From an uncultured Bordetella sp. (GTDB lineage: Bacteria; Pseudomonadota; Gammaproteobacteria; Burkholderiales; Burkholderiaceae_B): a DNA stretch of 6,430 nucleotides. This document shows, in pieces, positions 1 through 5,492 of this stretch. Position 1 is the first letter of the stretch. Each line of letters starts with the position of its first letter. Under the pieces are notes generated by a model, which ran no database searches, was not told the DNA's origin, and worked only from the letters and a program-made list of their open reading frames with translations. Position numbers and translations under genes: made by a program. The DNA is taken from NCBI GenBank assembly GCA_937881145.1, contig CALGFL010000321.1, forward strand, positions 1 through 6,430, read 5' to 3'.

Positions 1-1328
1 AATTCGTCGCCGCCGTGCCTGGCGACGGTGTCGCTCGACCGTACGGTCGCCGTGATGCGGCGTGCCGCCTCGGCGAGCAATTGGTCTCCGATATCGTGGC
101 CGAGCGTGTCGTTGACCTCCTTGAAGCGGTCGATGTCGATGAACAGGACGGCCAGCCACGACTTGCCGCGGTGCGCTTCGCGGATCTTGCGTTCGAGCCG
201 GTCCGAGAGCAGGCGCCGGTTGGGCAGCCCCGTCAGTTCGTCGAAATTCGCGGCGCGCCACATGTCGGCTTCGGCCATGACCAGCGCCTGGTTTCTTTCG
301 TCCAGTTCGATGCGCCCGGCCTCAAGCGACCGGATGAACTGGCCCTGCCTGGCCAGGGTGCTGATCAGCGCCTCGGCCAGCGCCATCAGCACGCAGCCCG
401 CTGCGACGATCAGGGTACCGACGAGCCAGGCCTGGCGCCGCCAGGTCGCAAACGCGGATTTCTCGCTGAGTCCGACGTTGGCAAGGTAGCCGTAGCGCTG
501 GCTGCGCCGATAGGAGTAGTAGCGGCGCTGCGGATCGAGACTGTTGGCATCGCTGATATAGTCGCCATTGGTTTCGTTGGCCCTCAACGCGGCGAGCATC
601 GTGTTGCTCACCTGCCTGGTGCCGATCGGCGTCGGATTGTCGGAGCCGAAGGTATAGCGCGCAATCAGCCCCAGGCCATAGTCGCGCAGGGCGAGCGAAC
701 CGCCGGGCTCCATTTTGATCTTGTCGAGCATTTTCTCGACTTCGCTGATATTGATGGCCGCGTAGACCGTGCCGCCGAACGAACCATCGGGGTGATCGAA
801 CCGTCGCGCGAAGACCCAGACCCACTGCTTGGTGATGCGGCCGAACACCGGCTTGGTCACCACCAGGCCGGCCGGCGAGCCGTCTCGCAAGCGTACGAAA
901 AATTCGCGATCGCTCAATTGAGTCGGCGTCGACAAGGGGTTGCTGCTGTTGACGATGATCCCGTTGTCGTCGGTGATGCGAAAGCTCGCGATCTCGGGAA
1001 TGCGCATCTGTTGTCGCAGCAAGGCCTGCGTTACCTCGGTCGAGCGAAGCCGGCTGTCGTCAGCGTGCTCGAGACCGTCTGCAAGGGACTGCAGTGCCAC
1101 ATCGACGGTGGAGAGCAAGCCGTCGAAAGTCTGCGTCACCGACTGGGCCAGGCTGCGGGTGGTGTTTTCCAGCTGCTTGGTCACCTGATCGTGCAACGCG
1201 AGCAGGACCAGCCACGACGCCAGCGCCATCAAGAGAATCAATGCCATGAACCCTCCGCGGATCAAGAGCTTCAGGCGAGGATGAATGGCCAGATCGGATC
1301 GCAATGGTTGTTCGGAAGAAGCGTGCAT
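1..1328 (-). CDS. Membrane diguanylate cyclase with periplasmic Cache sensor, 3' end cut by window edge
   Basis: Likely makes cyclic di-GMP from two GTP at the inner membrane in response to a periplasmic signal. Reading leftwards from the ATG at 1328 there are 442 codons without a stop. Order: short cytoplasmic tail; membrane helix about residues 25-46; periplasmic region about 47-297 that reads like the double-Cache (PDC) sensor of diguanylate cyclases (SDREFFVRLRDG at about 139, FARRFDHPDGSFGG at about 173); second helix about 299-325; short linker; GGDEF domain from about 360 (NFDELTGLPNRR, LFIDIDRFKEVNDTLGHDIGD). The last readable residues are GGDE (439-442) followed by TT, fitting F, so the active-site loop straddles the edge. 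RSSD (430-433) lies five residues before it, the usual inhibitory I-site spacing. The ATG at 1328 has GGTGAT, matching part of the anti-Shine-Dalgarno complement, 7 nt upstream. An in-frame ATG at 1337 is the alternative. Ligand unknown. An EAL domain could follow outside the window. Confidence 0.93.
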   Translation of the reverse strand, partial: MHASSEQPLRSDLAIHPRLKLLIRGGFMALILLMALASWLVLLALHDQVTKQLENTTRSLAQSVTQTFDGLLSTVDVALQSLADGLEHADDSRLRSTEVTQALLRQQMRIPEIASFRITDDNGIIVNSSNPLSTPTQLSDREFFVRLRDGSPAGLVVTKPVFGRITKQWVWVFARRFDHPDGSFGGTVYAAINISEVEKMLDKIKMEPGGSLALRDYGLGLIARYTFGSDNPTPIGTRQVSNTMLAALRANETNGDYISDANSLDPQRRYYSYRRSQRYGYLANVGLSEKSAFATWRRQAWLVGTLIVAAGCVLMALAEALISTLARQGQFIRSLEAGRIELDERNQALVMAEADMWRAANFDELTGLPNRRLLSDRLERKIREAHRGKSWLAVLFIDIDRFKEVNDTLGHDIGDQLLAEAARRITATVRSSDTVARHGGDE

Positions 1329-1483
1329 CGAAACCATCACCGCGGATGGGTGCCGGGACTTGACTGTACTTGCTGATCGCACTTTGGGTGAGCCATGAAA
1401 GACGGTTGTTTTCCCGTGTTTTCTCCGCCTTCCCGGTTGCCGTGCCTGCAAAGGGCCATGAAGTCGCTTCGAAAGATCAGGGT

Positions 1484-1512
1484 TTGACTTTATCCCTTTG
1501 CGAACATATCAT
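1484..1512 (+). promoter_or_regulatory. Predicted sigma70-type promoter of the ectR-ectABCD operon
   Basis: TTGACT at 1484-1489 is followed after exactly 17 bp by TATCAT at 1507-1512, close to the sigma70 consensus in a locally AT-rich stretch. Transcription would start near 1519, giving an untranslated leader of roughly 40 nt before the ectR ATG at 1562. It is the only good promoter-like pair seen in this gap. Since ectR, ectA, ectB, ectC and ectD follow without a large break, it probably drives all five. Osmotic control is expected for ect operons but cannot be read from these boxes. Confidence 0.65.
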
Positions 1513-1523
1513 TTGAACTGAAA

Positions 1524-1536
1524 TCACTTTTAGTGA
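1524..1536. promoter_or_regulatory. Perfect palindrome at predicted +1, candidate EctR operator
   Basis: TCACT-TTT-AGTGA is a perfect 5-bp inverted repeat with a 3-bp centre. It starts 11 bp past the predicted -10 box and about 5 bp past the predicted start of transcription. MarR-family dimers bind short palindromes overlapping or just downstream of promoters, and EctR1 of methylotrophs is known to bind at its -10 region. A bound dimer here would block polymerase. The half-site does not obviously match the published EctR1 site as I recall it, so assignment rests on position and symmetry. Confidence 0.4.
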
Positions 1537-1561
1537 AACTAACAAGGATGCAATCCGCATC

Positions 1562-2101
1562 ATGAACGACACCGTCGCCGACCTGCATTACGACTTGCGC
1601 ATCCTGCGCGCGCTGCGCCGCATTACGCGATCCATTGCGCTGCACTCCCGCCAGCTTGCCGCCTGCAGCCATATCACGGCGCCGCAGCTCGTCTGCCTGC
1701 GCGCGGTGATCGACCTGGGGCCGCTGACGGCCACGGCCATCAGCCGGGAGATCCACGTCAGTCCCAGCACCGTGGTCGGCATCCTCGATCGCCTCGAAGA
1801 CAAGGGGCTGGTGCGGCGCGAGCGCAGCCGCGAAGACCGTCGCATCGTTTTCGTGGCCGCCACCGAGGCCGGCATCGCCCTGGCCAAAGACACGCCGTCG
1901 CCGCTGCAGCAGAAGCTGGCCGACGCGCTCAAGGCGTTGCCCGAACTGGAGCAGGCCACCATCACCTTGTCGCTCGAACGCATCGTCAATTTGATGGAGC
2001 CGCAAGGCGTGCTGCCGCCCGAGTCGATGGACGAACCCGGTTCGCCCATCCTGGATGTCGCCGTCGGCGGGGCTCCTCCCGAATCAGGCCTGGTGGTATG
2101 A
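1562..2101 (+). CDS. ectR: MarR-family transcriptional regulator of ectoine synthesis (EctR)
   Basis: A 179-residue cytoplasmic DNA-binding protein, probably a dimeric repressor of its own operon. The MarR winged helix-turn-helix is clear: N-terminal dimerisation helix (about residues 8-32), HTH about 55-78 (LTATAISREIHVSPSTVVGI, recognition helix from about 67), LEDKGLVRR at 78-86, and a wing with the MarR-typical D92-R93-R94. A C-terminal dimerisation helix follows (about 112-145), then a Pro/Gly-rich tail. EctR regulators of ectoine clusters are MarR proteins of about this size, and its place directly before ectA supports the name. An AAGGA at 1544-1548 is 13 nt from the ATG, rather far, but no better in-frame start is visible. 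The last codon and stop overlap the ectA ATG (ATGA, 2098-2101), so ectA translation is probably coupled. Repressor rather than activator is inferred from the family. Confidence 0.88.
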   Translation: MNDTVADLHYDLRILRALRRITRSIALHSRQLAACSHITAPQLVCLRAVIDLGPLTATAISREIHVSPSTVVGILDRLEDKGLVRRERSREDRRIVFVAATEAGIALAKDTPSPLQQKLADALKALPELEQATITLSLERIVNLMEPQGVLPPESMDEPGSPILDVAVGGAPPESGLVV

Positions 2102-2724
2102 CTTTCACGGCGCGCACACTCCTGTCTTTTCCCACTGTTCGCGAGCATCGCGCCGCACCGCCGCAGGCCTTGACCCTGCGTGCCATCCGCAAGACCGACG
2201 GCCGGGCCATACACCGCCTGGTCGGCCAGTGTCCGCCGCTGGATCTCAATTCCCTCTACGCCTATCTGCTGCTGAGCGAGCACTACGCCGACACGTGCGT
2301 GCTGGCCGAGGACAGCGCTTCGAACGTGGTCGGTTTCGTGTCGGCCTATATTCCGCCGCGGCATCCCGATGTGCTCTTCGTCTGGCAAGTGGCCGTGCAT
2401 CTGCGTGCGCGCGGATGCGGCCTGGGCCGGCGCATGCTGTGGCACGTGCTGCAGCACGTCGCTCCGGAAGCGATCCGGTATATCGAAACCACGGTCGGCC
2501 CCGATATCGCCGCCTCGCGCGGCATGTTCGCCGGCGTTGCCCGGCAGCTTCATGCCGACTGTTCCGAAACCGCCTTGTTCGAGTCCGCGCTTTTCGGGCA
2601 GACGGGGCACGAAACGGAACGGCTGCTGCGCATCGGGCCTTTTCAACTTTCTCGGTATCGCGGCTGCGCCGAGCGGTCGTCCGAGTCTGCTCACGCCAGA
2701 GGTGCGGCGCCCCGTTCAGCGTAA
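2098..2724 (+). CDS. ectA: L-2,4-diaminobutyrate N-gamma-acetyltransferase (EctA)
   Basis: Second enzyme of ectoine synthesis: transfers acetyl from acetyl-CoA to the gamma-amino group of L-2,4-diaminobutyrate in the cytoplasm. A GNAT fold of 208 residues with the EctA hallmarks CPPLDLNSLYAYLLL (45-59), FVWQVAV (94-100), the acetyl-CoA loop RARGCGLGRRM (103-113), ETT (130-132) and GHETERLLRIGPF (170-182). D49, Y54, W96, H171 and E174 line up in spacing with residues reported as important in the Paenibacillus lautus enzyme, from memory. Two oddities: the usual Asn of the conserved TPDN-x-AS stretch is Ile (GPDIAAS, I137), and about 26 residues rich in Ser, Arg and Ala follow the point where most EctA proteins end. 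No strong ribosome-binding site precedes the ATG. It overlaps the ectR stop and is probably coupled to it. The family call is secure; full activity is inferred. Confidence 0.95.
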   Translation: MTFTARTLLSFPTVREHRAAPPQALTLRAIRKTDGRAIHRLVGQCPPLDLNSLYAYLLLSEHYADTCVLAEDSASNVVGFVSAYIPPRHPDVLFVWQVAVHLRARGCGLGRRMLWHVLQHVAPEAIRYIETTVGPDIAASRGMFAGVARQLHADCSETALFESALFGQTGHETERLLRIGPFQLSRYRGCAERSSESAHARGAAPRSA

Positions 2725-2831
2725 GCAGATCCTAAGCCCCCTTGGGGCATTTCAGGCAAGAGGCGTGCGCGGCCAGGGGCCGCAACTGCTTTTGCACGCA
2801 ATGCCCTCGCAACCCACCAAAGGAGAACGCC
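2725..2831 (+). other. ectA-ectB spacer with two predicted RNA hairpins
   Basis: The only sizeable gap inside the operon. Hairpin 1: GCCCC (2736-2740) and GGGGC (2744-2748) around CTT. Hairpin 2: GCGTGC (2763-2768) directly followed by GCGGCC (2769-2774), a 3-nt AGG loop, GGCCGC (2778-2783), a 10-nt one-sided bulge AACTGCTTTT (2784-2793) and GCACGC (2794-2799), giving 12 base pairs. T4 in the bulge sits 6 nt after the inner stem, so this may be a weak intrinsic terminator, an antiterminating fold or a stabilising element. The ectB ribosome-binding site lies 21 nt beyond the fold and stays free. No second promoter was seen. Confidence 0.45.
2821..2826 (+). promoter_or_regulatory. Ribosome-binding site deciding the ectB start
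   Basis: AGGAGA lies 5 nt before the ATG at 2832. This fixes the start: the open frame extends upstream to an ATG at 2742, but that codon has no ribosome-binding site, sits inside hairpin 1, and the extra 30 residues do not resemble EctB. Confidence 0.85.
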
Positions 2832-4133
2832 ATGGATTTGAGCATATTTGACCGGATGGAGTCGCAGGTGCGCGGCTACGTCCGGTCTTTCCCGGTTGTT
2901 TTTGATCGGGCCAGGGGGTCTTTGCTGTTCGACGAGGCGGGCCGGCAATATATCGATTTCTTCAGCGGCGCGGGCACGCTCAATTATGGGCACAACAATC
3001 CGCTGCTCAAGCGCAAGCTGCTCGAATACCTGGGCGCCGACGGCGTGGTGCACGGCCTGGACATGGCCACCAGCGCCAAGAAATATTTTCTCGAGACGTT
3101 CGAGCGCGTGCTGCTCAAGCCGCGTGGATGGCAGTACAAGCTGCAGTTCACCGGTCCGACCGGAACCAACGCGGTCGAGGCCGCGCTCAAGCTGGCCCGC
3201 CAGGTCAAGGGCAGGCAGAACGTCATTGCTTTCACGCGCGGCTTTCACGGCGTCAGCGCTGGGTCTCTCGCGGCGACGGCCAACGCCAAGTTCCGCCGCG
3301 CCGCGGGCATGCCCCTGGGCAACGTCACCTTTGTGCCCTACGACGGCTACATGGGGCACGACGTGGATACCGCGGTCTATCTCGAGCGCCTGCTGGAAGA
3401 TTCCGGCAGCGGGCTGGACCGTCCGGCCGCGGTGATCGTGGAAACCGTGCAAGGCGAGGGCGGCGTGAACGTCGCCACCTGGCGCTGGTTGCGCCAGATC
3501 GAGACGCTCTGCCGCCGCCACGACATGCTGCTGATCATCGACGACATCCAGGTGGGATGCGGACGCACCGGCAGCTTCTTCAGCTTCGAGCAGGCCGGCA
3601 TCCAGCCGGACATCGTGACGTTGTCCAAGTCGCTGTCCGGCTTTGGTTTGCCCATGTCGCTGGTACTGGTCAAACCCGAGTTCGACATCTGGAAGCCGGG
3701 CGCGCACAGCGGCACCTTCCGCGGCAACAACCTGGCCTTCGTCACGGCGGCCCAGGCGCTGGACAGTTATTGGACGACCGACGCCTTCGCCTGCGAGACG
3801 CGGCGCAAGGAAGACCTGGTGCGCAACTGGCTCGAGAACCTGGCCTATGCCTATCCGCAGGCCGGCTTGAGCGTGCGTGGCCGCGGTCTGATACAGGGGC
3901 TGGCCACGCCGGCCGACGGCGACGACCTGGCCAATCGCATCGCCGCCAAGGCTTTTGAACATGGCCTCGTGATCGAAACAGCAGGCCCATGCGACGAGGT
4001 GTTGAAGGTGCTGCCGGCGCTGACGATCGAAGACGAACTGCTCGAGCGCGGGCTGGAAATCCTGGAGCGCAGTACCGCGCAAATCCTGGGTCGCCGGAAC
4101 AAGGTGCTCAAGTTTGGAGGGCAGCGGCGATGA
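2832..4133 (+). CDS. ectB: L-2,4-diaminobutyrate:2-oxoglutarate transaminase (EctB)
   Basis: First committed enzyme of ectoine synthesis: a PLP-dependent class III aminotransferase that transfers an amino group from glutamate to L-aspartate-beta-semialdehyde, giving L-2,4-diaminobutyrate and 2-oxoglutarate. Length 433 residues, normal for EctB. Seen in order: MDLSIFDRMES and SFPVVFDRA at the N-terminus, typical of EctB; FSGAGTLNYGHNNP (44-57); GPTGTNAVEAALKLAR (108-123), the phosphate-binding region; FHG (138-140); ETVQGEGGVN (204-213); IIDDIQVGCGRTG (235-247), where D237 should hold the PLP pyridine nitrogen; and SKSLSGFGLP (265-274), with K266 the Schiff-base lysine. GTFRGNN (294-300) completes the class III pattern. 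The generic alternative, ornithine or GABA aminotransferase, is excluded by the EctB-type N-terminus and the ectA/ectC context. Its stop overlaps the ectC ATG. Confidence 0.97.
   Translation: MDLSIFDRMESQVRGYVRSFPVVFDRARGSLLFDEAGRQYIDFFSGAGTLNYGHNNPLLKRKLLEYLGADGVVHGLDMATSAKKYFLETFERVLLKPRGWQYKLQFTGPTGTNAVEAALKLARQVKGRQNVIAFTRGFHGVSAGSLAATANAKFRRAAGMPLGNVTFVPYDGYMGHDVDTAVYLERLLEDSGSGLDRPAAVIVETVQGEGGVNVATWRWLRQIETLCRRHDMLLIIDDIQVGCGRTGSFFSFEQAGIQPDIVTLSKSLSGFGLPMSLVLVKPEFDIWKPGAHSGTFRGNNLAFVTAAQALDSYWTTDAFACETRRKEDLVRNWLENLAYAYPQAGLSVRGRGLIQGLATPADGDDLANRIAAKAFEHGLVIETAGPCDEVLKVLPALTIEDELLERGLEILERSTAQILGRRNKVLKFGGQRR
4116..4120 (+). promoter_or_regulatory. Ribosome-binding site of ectC inside the end of ectB
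   Basis: GGAGG, embedded in the last ectB codons (Gly-Gly), lies 9 nt before the ectC ATG at 4130. It sets the ectC start and dismisses the longer in-frame opening from 3989, whose extra residues lie within ectB and do not resemble EctC. Confidence 0.8.
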
Positions 4134-4525
4134 TAGTGAAGAACGTGAAAGACGTTATCGGCACGGAGCACGAGGTCAAGACCGATACGTGGCTTAGCCG
4201 GCGGGTGCTGCTCAAGAAAGACGGCATGGGGTTTTCTTTTCACGAGACCGTGATCTTTCCGGGCAGCGAAACCCATATTCATTACCGGCATCATCTCGAA
4301 GCGGTTTGGTGTATAGAAGGCGACGGCGAGATCGAGACCATCGCAGATGGCAAGAAATATGCGCTCGGCCCCGGAGTGGTCTATGCCCTGGACGAACATG
4401 ACGAACATTGGCTGCGCGGCGGCAAGGAGCCGCTGCGCGTGATCTGCGTCTTCAATCCGCCGCTTACGGGGCTGGAGGTGCATGACGGGCAGGGCGTGTA
4501 CCCCGCCATGTCCGATGCGGCCTGA
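4130..4525 (+). CDS. ectC: L-ectoine synthase (EctC)
   Basis: Third enzyme: closes N-gamma-acetyl-L-2,4-diaminobutyrate to ectoine with loss of water. A small cupin (beta-barrel) of 131 residues, the usual EctC length. It starts MIVKNVKDVIGTEHEV and carries HIHYRHHLEAVWCIEGDGE (49-67) and LDEHDEHWLRGG (87-98), both EctC signatures. The iron ligands known from the Paenibacillus lautus structure, E57, Y85 and H93, fall at exactly the same residue numbers here, and W21, R25, T40 and Y52 of the substrate pocket are also present (literature positions from memory). All expected catalytic positions are therefore intact. The ATG overlaps the ectB stop (ATGA, 4130-4133), suggesting translational coupling, and ectD begins about 15 nt after the ectC stop. 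No sign of truncation or transfer. Confidence 0.97.
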   Translation: MIVKNVKDVIGTEHEVKTDTWLSRRVLLKKDGMGFSFHETVIFPGSETHIHYRHHLEAVWCIEGDGEIETIADGKKYALGPGVVYALDEHDEHWLRGGKEPLRVICVFNPPLTGLEVHDGQGVYPAMSDAA

Positions 4526-4528
4526 TGC

Positions 4529-4534
4529 AGGAGG
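4529..4534 (+). promoter_or_regulatory. Ribosome-binding site of ectD
   Basis: A consensus AGGAGG just after the ectC stop. It is followed by in-frame ATGs at 4538 (3 nt away), 4541 (6 nt) and 4553 (18 nt). The 6-nt spacing favours 4541. This is one of the two strongest ribosome-binding sites in the operon, together with that of ectB. Confidence 0.8.
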
Positions 4535-4540
4535 TGCATG

Positions 4541-5482
4541 ATGACGACGACAATGAGCGACCTTTACGATTCGCGCACGGACCGCGGCGCCGCGATCATC
4601 GCGCGCCAGGATCCGGTGGTGTACGGCGACGGCGCCTATGCGCAGGCATTGTCCGAGCAGCAGCTCGATGCTTATGCAAGCGACGGATTCCTGATGATCG
4701 AAGATCTGTTCTCGCCTGGCGAGGTGCAGATGCTGCTGGACGAAATCCAGCGCATGGGCAAGGACCGCGCGATTCTGGCTCGGGAAGAAGCCATTACCGA
4801 ACCCAATAGCGACGCGCTGCGCTCGGTGTTCCGGGCGCACGAACTGAGCCCCCTGTTGAGCGGCCTGGCGCGCGACCGGCGCCTGATCCACGTGGCGCGC
4901 CAGATACTGGGTTCCGAGGTCTATATCCACCAGTCGCGGATCAATATGAAGCCCGGCTTCAAGGGCGAGGAATTCTACTGGCACTCCGATTTCGAGACCT
5001 GGCACGTCGAGGACGGCATGCCGGCCATGCGGGCGCTGAGCTGCTCGCTGCTGCTTACCGAGAACAATGCCTGCAACGGGCCGCTGATGCTGGTGCCCGG
5101 TTCGCACCGGCACTTCATCGCGTGCCAGGGCGAGACGCCGGAGCATCACTATCTCAGTTCGCTCAAGAAGCAGGAATACGGCGTGCCCGATCCGATCAGC
5201 CTGCAGCTGCTGGTCGAGCAGGGCGGCATACGCGCCATGACGGCGGGCGCGGGCTCGGTGGTGTTCTTCGACTGCAATGCCATGCATGGCTCCAACGGCA
5301 ATATCTCTCCCTGGCCGCGGGCCAATGTTTTCATGGTCTACAACAGCGTGGAAAACCGCCTGGGCGCGCCCAAATACGGCCTGGCGCCTCGTCCCGAGCA
5401 CATCGCGGCCAGGCGCAACGGCCAGGCGCTCGTCGCGCTGGACGCGTTCACGATGTCGAACGCCGGCCGCGCGATGTCCTAG
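4541..5482 (+). CDS. ectD: Ectoine 5-hydroxylase (EctD)
   Basis: Non-haem Fe(II)/2-oxoglutarate dioxygenase of the PhyH superfamily that converts ectoine to (4S,5S)-5-hydroxyectoine using O2 and 2-oxoglutarate. About 313 residues, normal for EctD. The EctD signature stretch FYWHSDFETWHVEDGMP is complete. Numbering from 4541, the facial triad is H148-x-D150 with the distal H249 (AMHGSNGNISPWPR), and R260 in that stretch is the likely 2-oxoglutarate carboxylate binder. HQSRINMKPGFKG (about 130-142) is the other conserved EctD block. The signature separates it from phytanoyl-CoA and other PhyH hydroxylases. In-frame ATGs at 4538, 4541 and 4553 make the start uncertain by a few residues; 4541 was chosen on ribosome-binding-site spacing. 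It is the last gene of the operon. Its TAG shares CTAG with the stop of the opposing ehuA, so there is no intergenic gap. Confidence 0.96.
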   Translation: MTTTMSDLYDSRTDRGAAIIARQDPVVYGDGAYAQALSEQQLDAYASDGFLMIEDLFSPGEVQMLLDEIQRMGKDRAILAREEAITEPNSDALRSVFRAHELSPLLSGLARDRRLIHVARQILGSEVYIHQSRINMKPGFKGEEFYWHSDFETWHVEDGMPAMRALSCSLLLTENNACNGPLMLVPGSHRHFIACQGETPEHHYLSSLKKQEYGVPDPISLQLLVEQGGIRAMTAGAGSVVFFDCNAMHGSNGNISPWPRANVFMVYNSVENRLGAPKYGLAPRPEHIAARRNGQALVALDAFTMSNAGRAMS

Positions 5483-5492
5483 GCCGCGTTCG
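5457..5492. terminator. Candidate bidirectional terminator hairpin spanning the ectD/ehuA stop codons
   Basis: CGAACGC (5457-5463), one bulged C (5464) and GGCC (5465-5468) pair with GGCC (5482-5485) and GCGTTCG (5486-5492): 11 base pairs around a 13-nt loop. The overlapping stops (CTAG, 5479-5482) lie at the 3' edge of the loop. On the plus strand the stem is followed by only TTT (5493-5495), and the minus-strand side has no T tract. It is therefore a weak or factor-assisted terminator, or a 3'-end stabilising structure for both messages. It is the only strong hairpin I saw at this convergent junction. Confidence 0.5.

Larger units (their letters stand above)
1329..1561. other. Divergent intergenic region between the diguanylate cyclase and ectR
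   Basis: This 233-bp gap separates two divergently transcribed genes. Its right part (about 1480-1545) is visibly more AT-rich than the surrounding DNA and holds the predicted ectR promoter and a palindrome. The left part holds the start region of the leftward diguanylate cyclase. I found no convincing minus-strand -35/-10 pair there, so the promoter of that gene is not assigned. No RNA gene or longer repeat was seen. Confidence 0.7.

Noticed and set aside
1360..1365. Second TTGACT upstream of the called promoter
   Set aside because: No acceptable -10 sequence at 16-18 bp spacing on the plus strand.
15..1376. Long open frame on the plus strand (453 codons)
   Set aside because: It is antisense to the diguanylate cyclase, whose sensor and GGDEF motifs are unmistakable. 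The frame is open because of GC-rich codon bias and its product resembles nothing I know.
1337..1396. Minus-strand 19-codon open frame (MAHPKCDQQ...) whose TGA overlaps the ATG at 1337
   Set aside because: Looks like a leader peptide by position, but it has no ribosome-binding site and no attenuator-like codon run, so chance is likely.
1448..1501. 8-bp inverted repeat GCAAAGGG / CCCTTTGC flanking the ectR promoter
   Set aside because: Arms are 38 bp apart, and an 8-bp match in a gap of this size is quite possible by chance.
1548..1565. Five-codon open frame whose TGA overlaps the ectR ATG
   Set aside because: The AAGG before it has no spacing to its ATG, so initiation there is improbable.
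1588..2694. Minus-strand open frame of 368 codons
   Set aside because: Lies antisense to ectR and ectA, both of which have clear family motifs. No recognisable domain.
2742..2831. Extended ectB start at 2742
   Set aside because: No ribosome-binding site there. The ATG at 2832 has AGGAGA at 5 nt and matches the normal EctB N-terminus.
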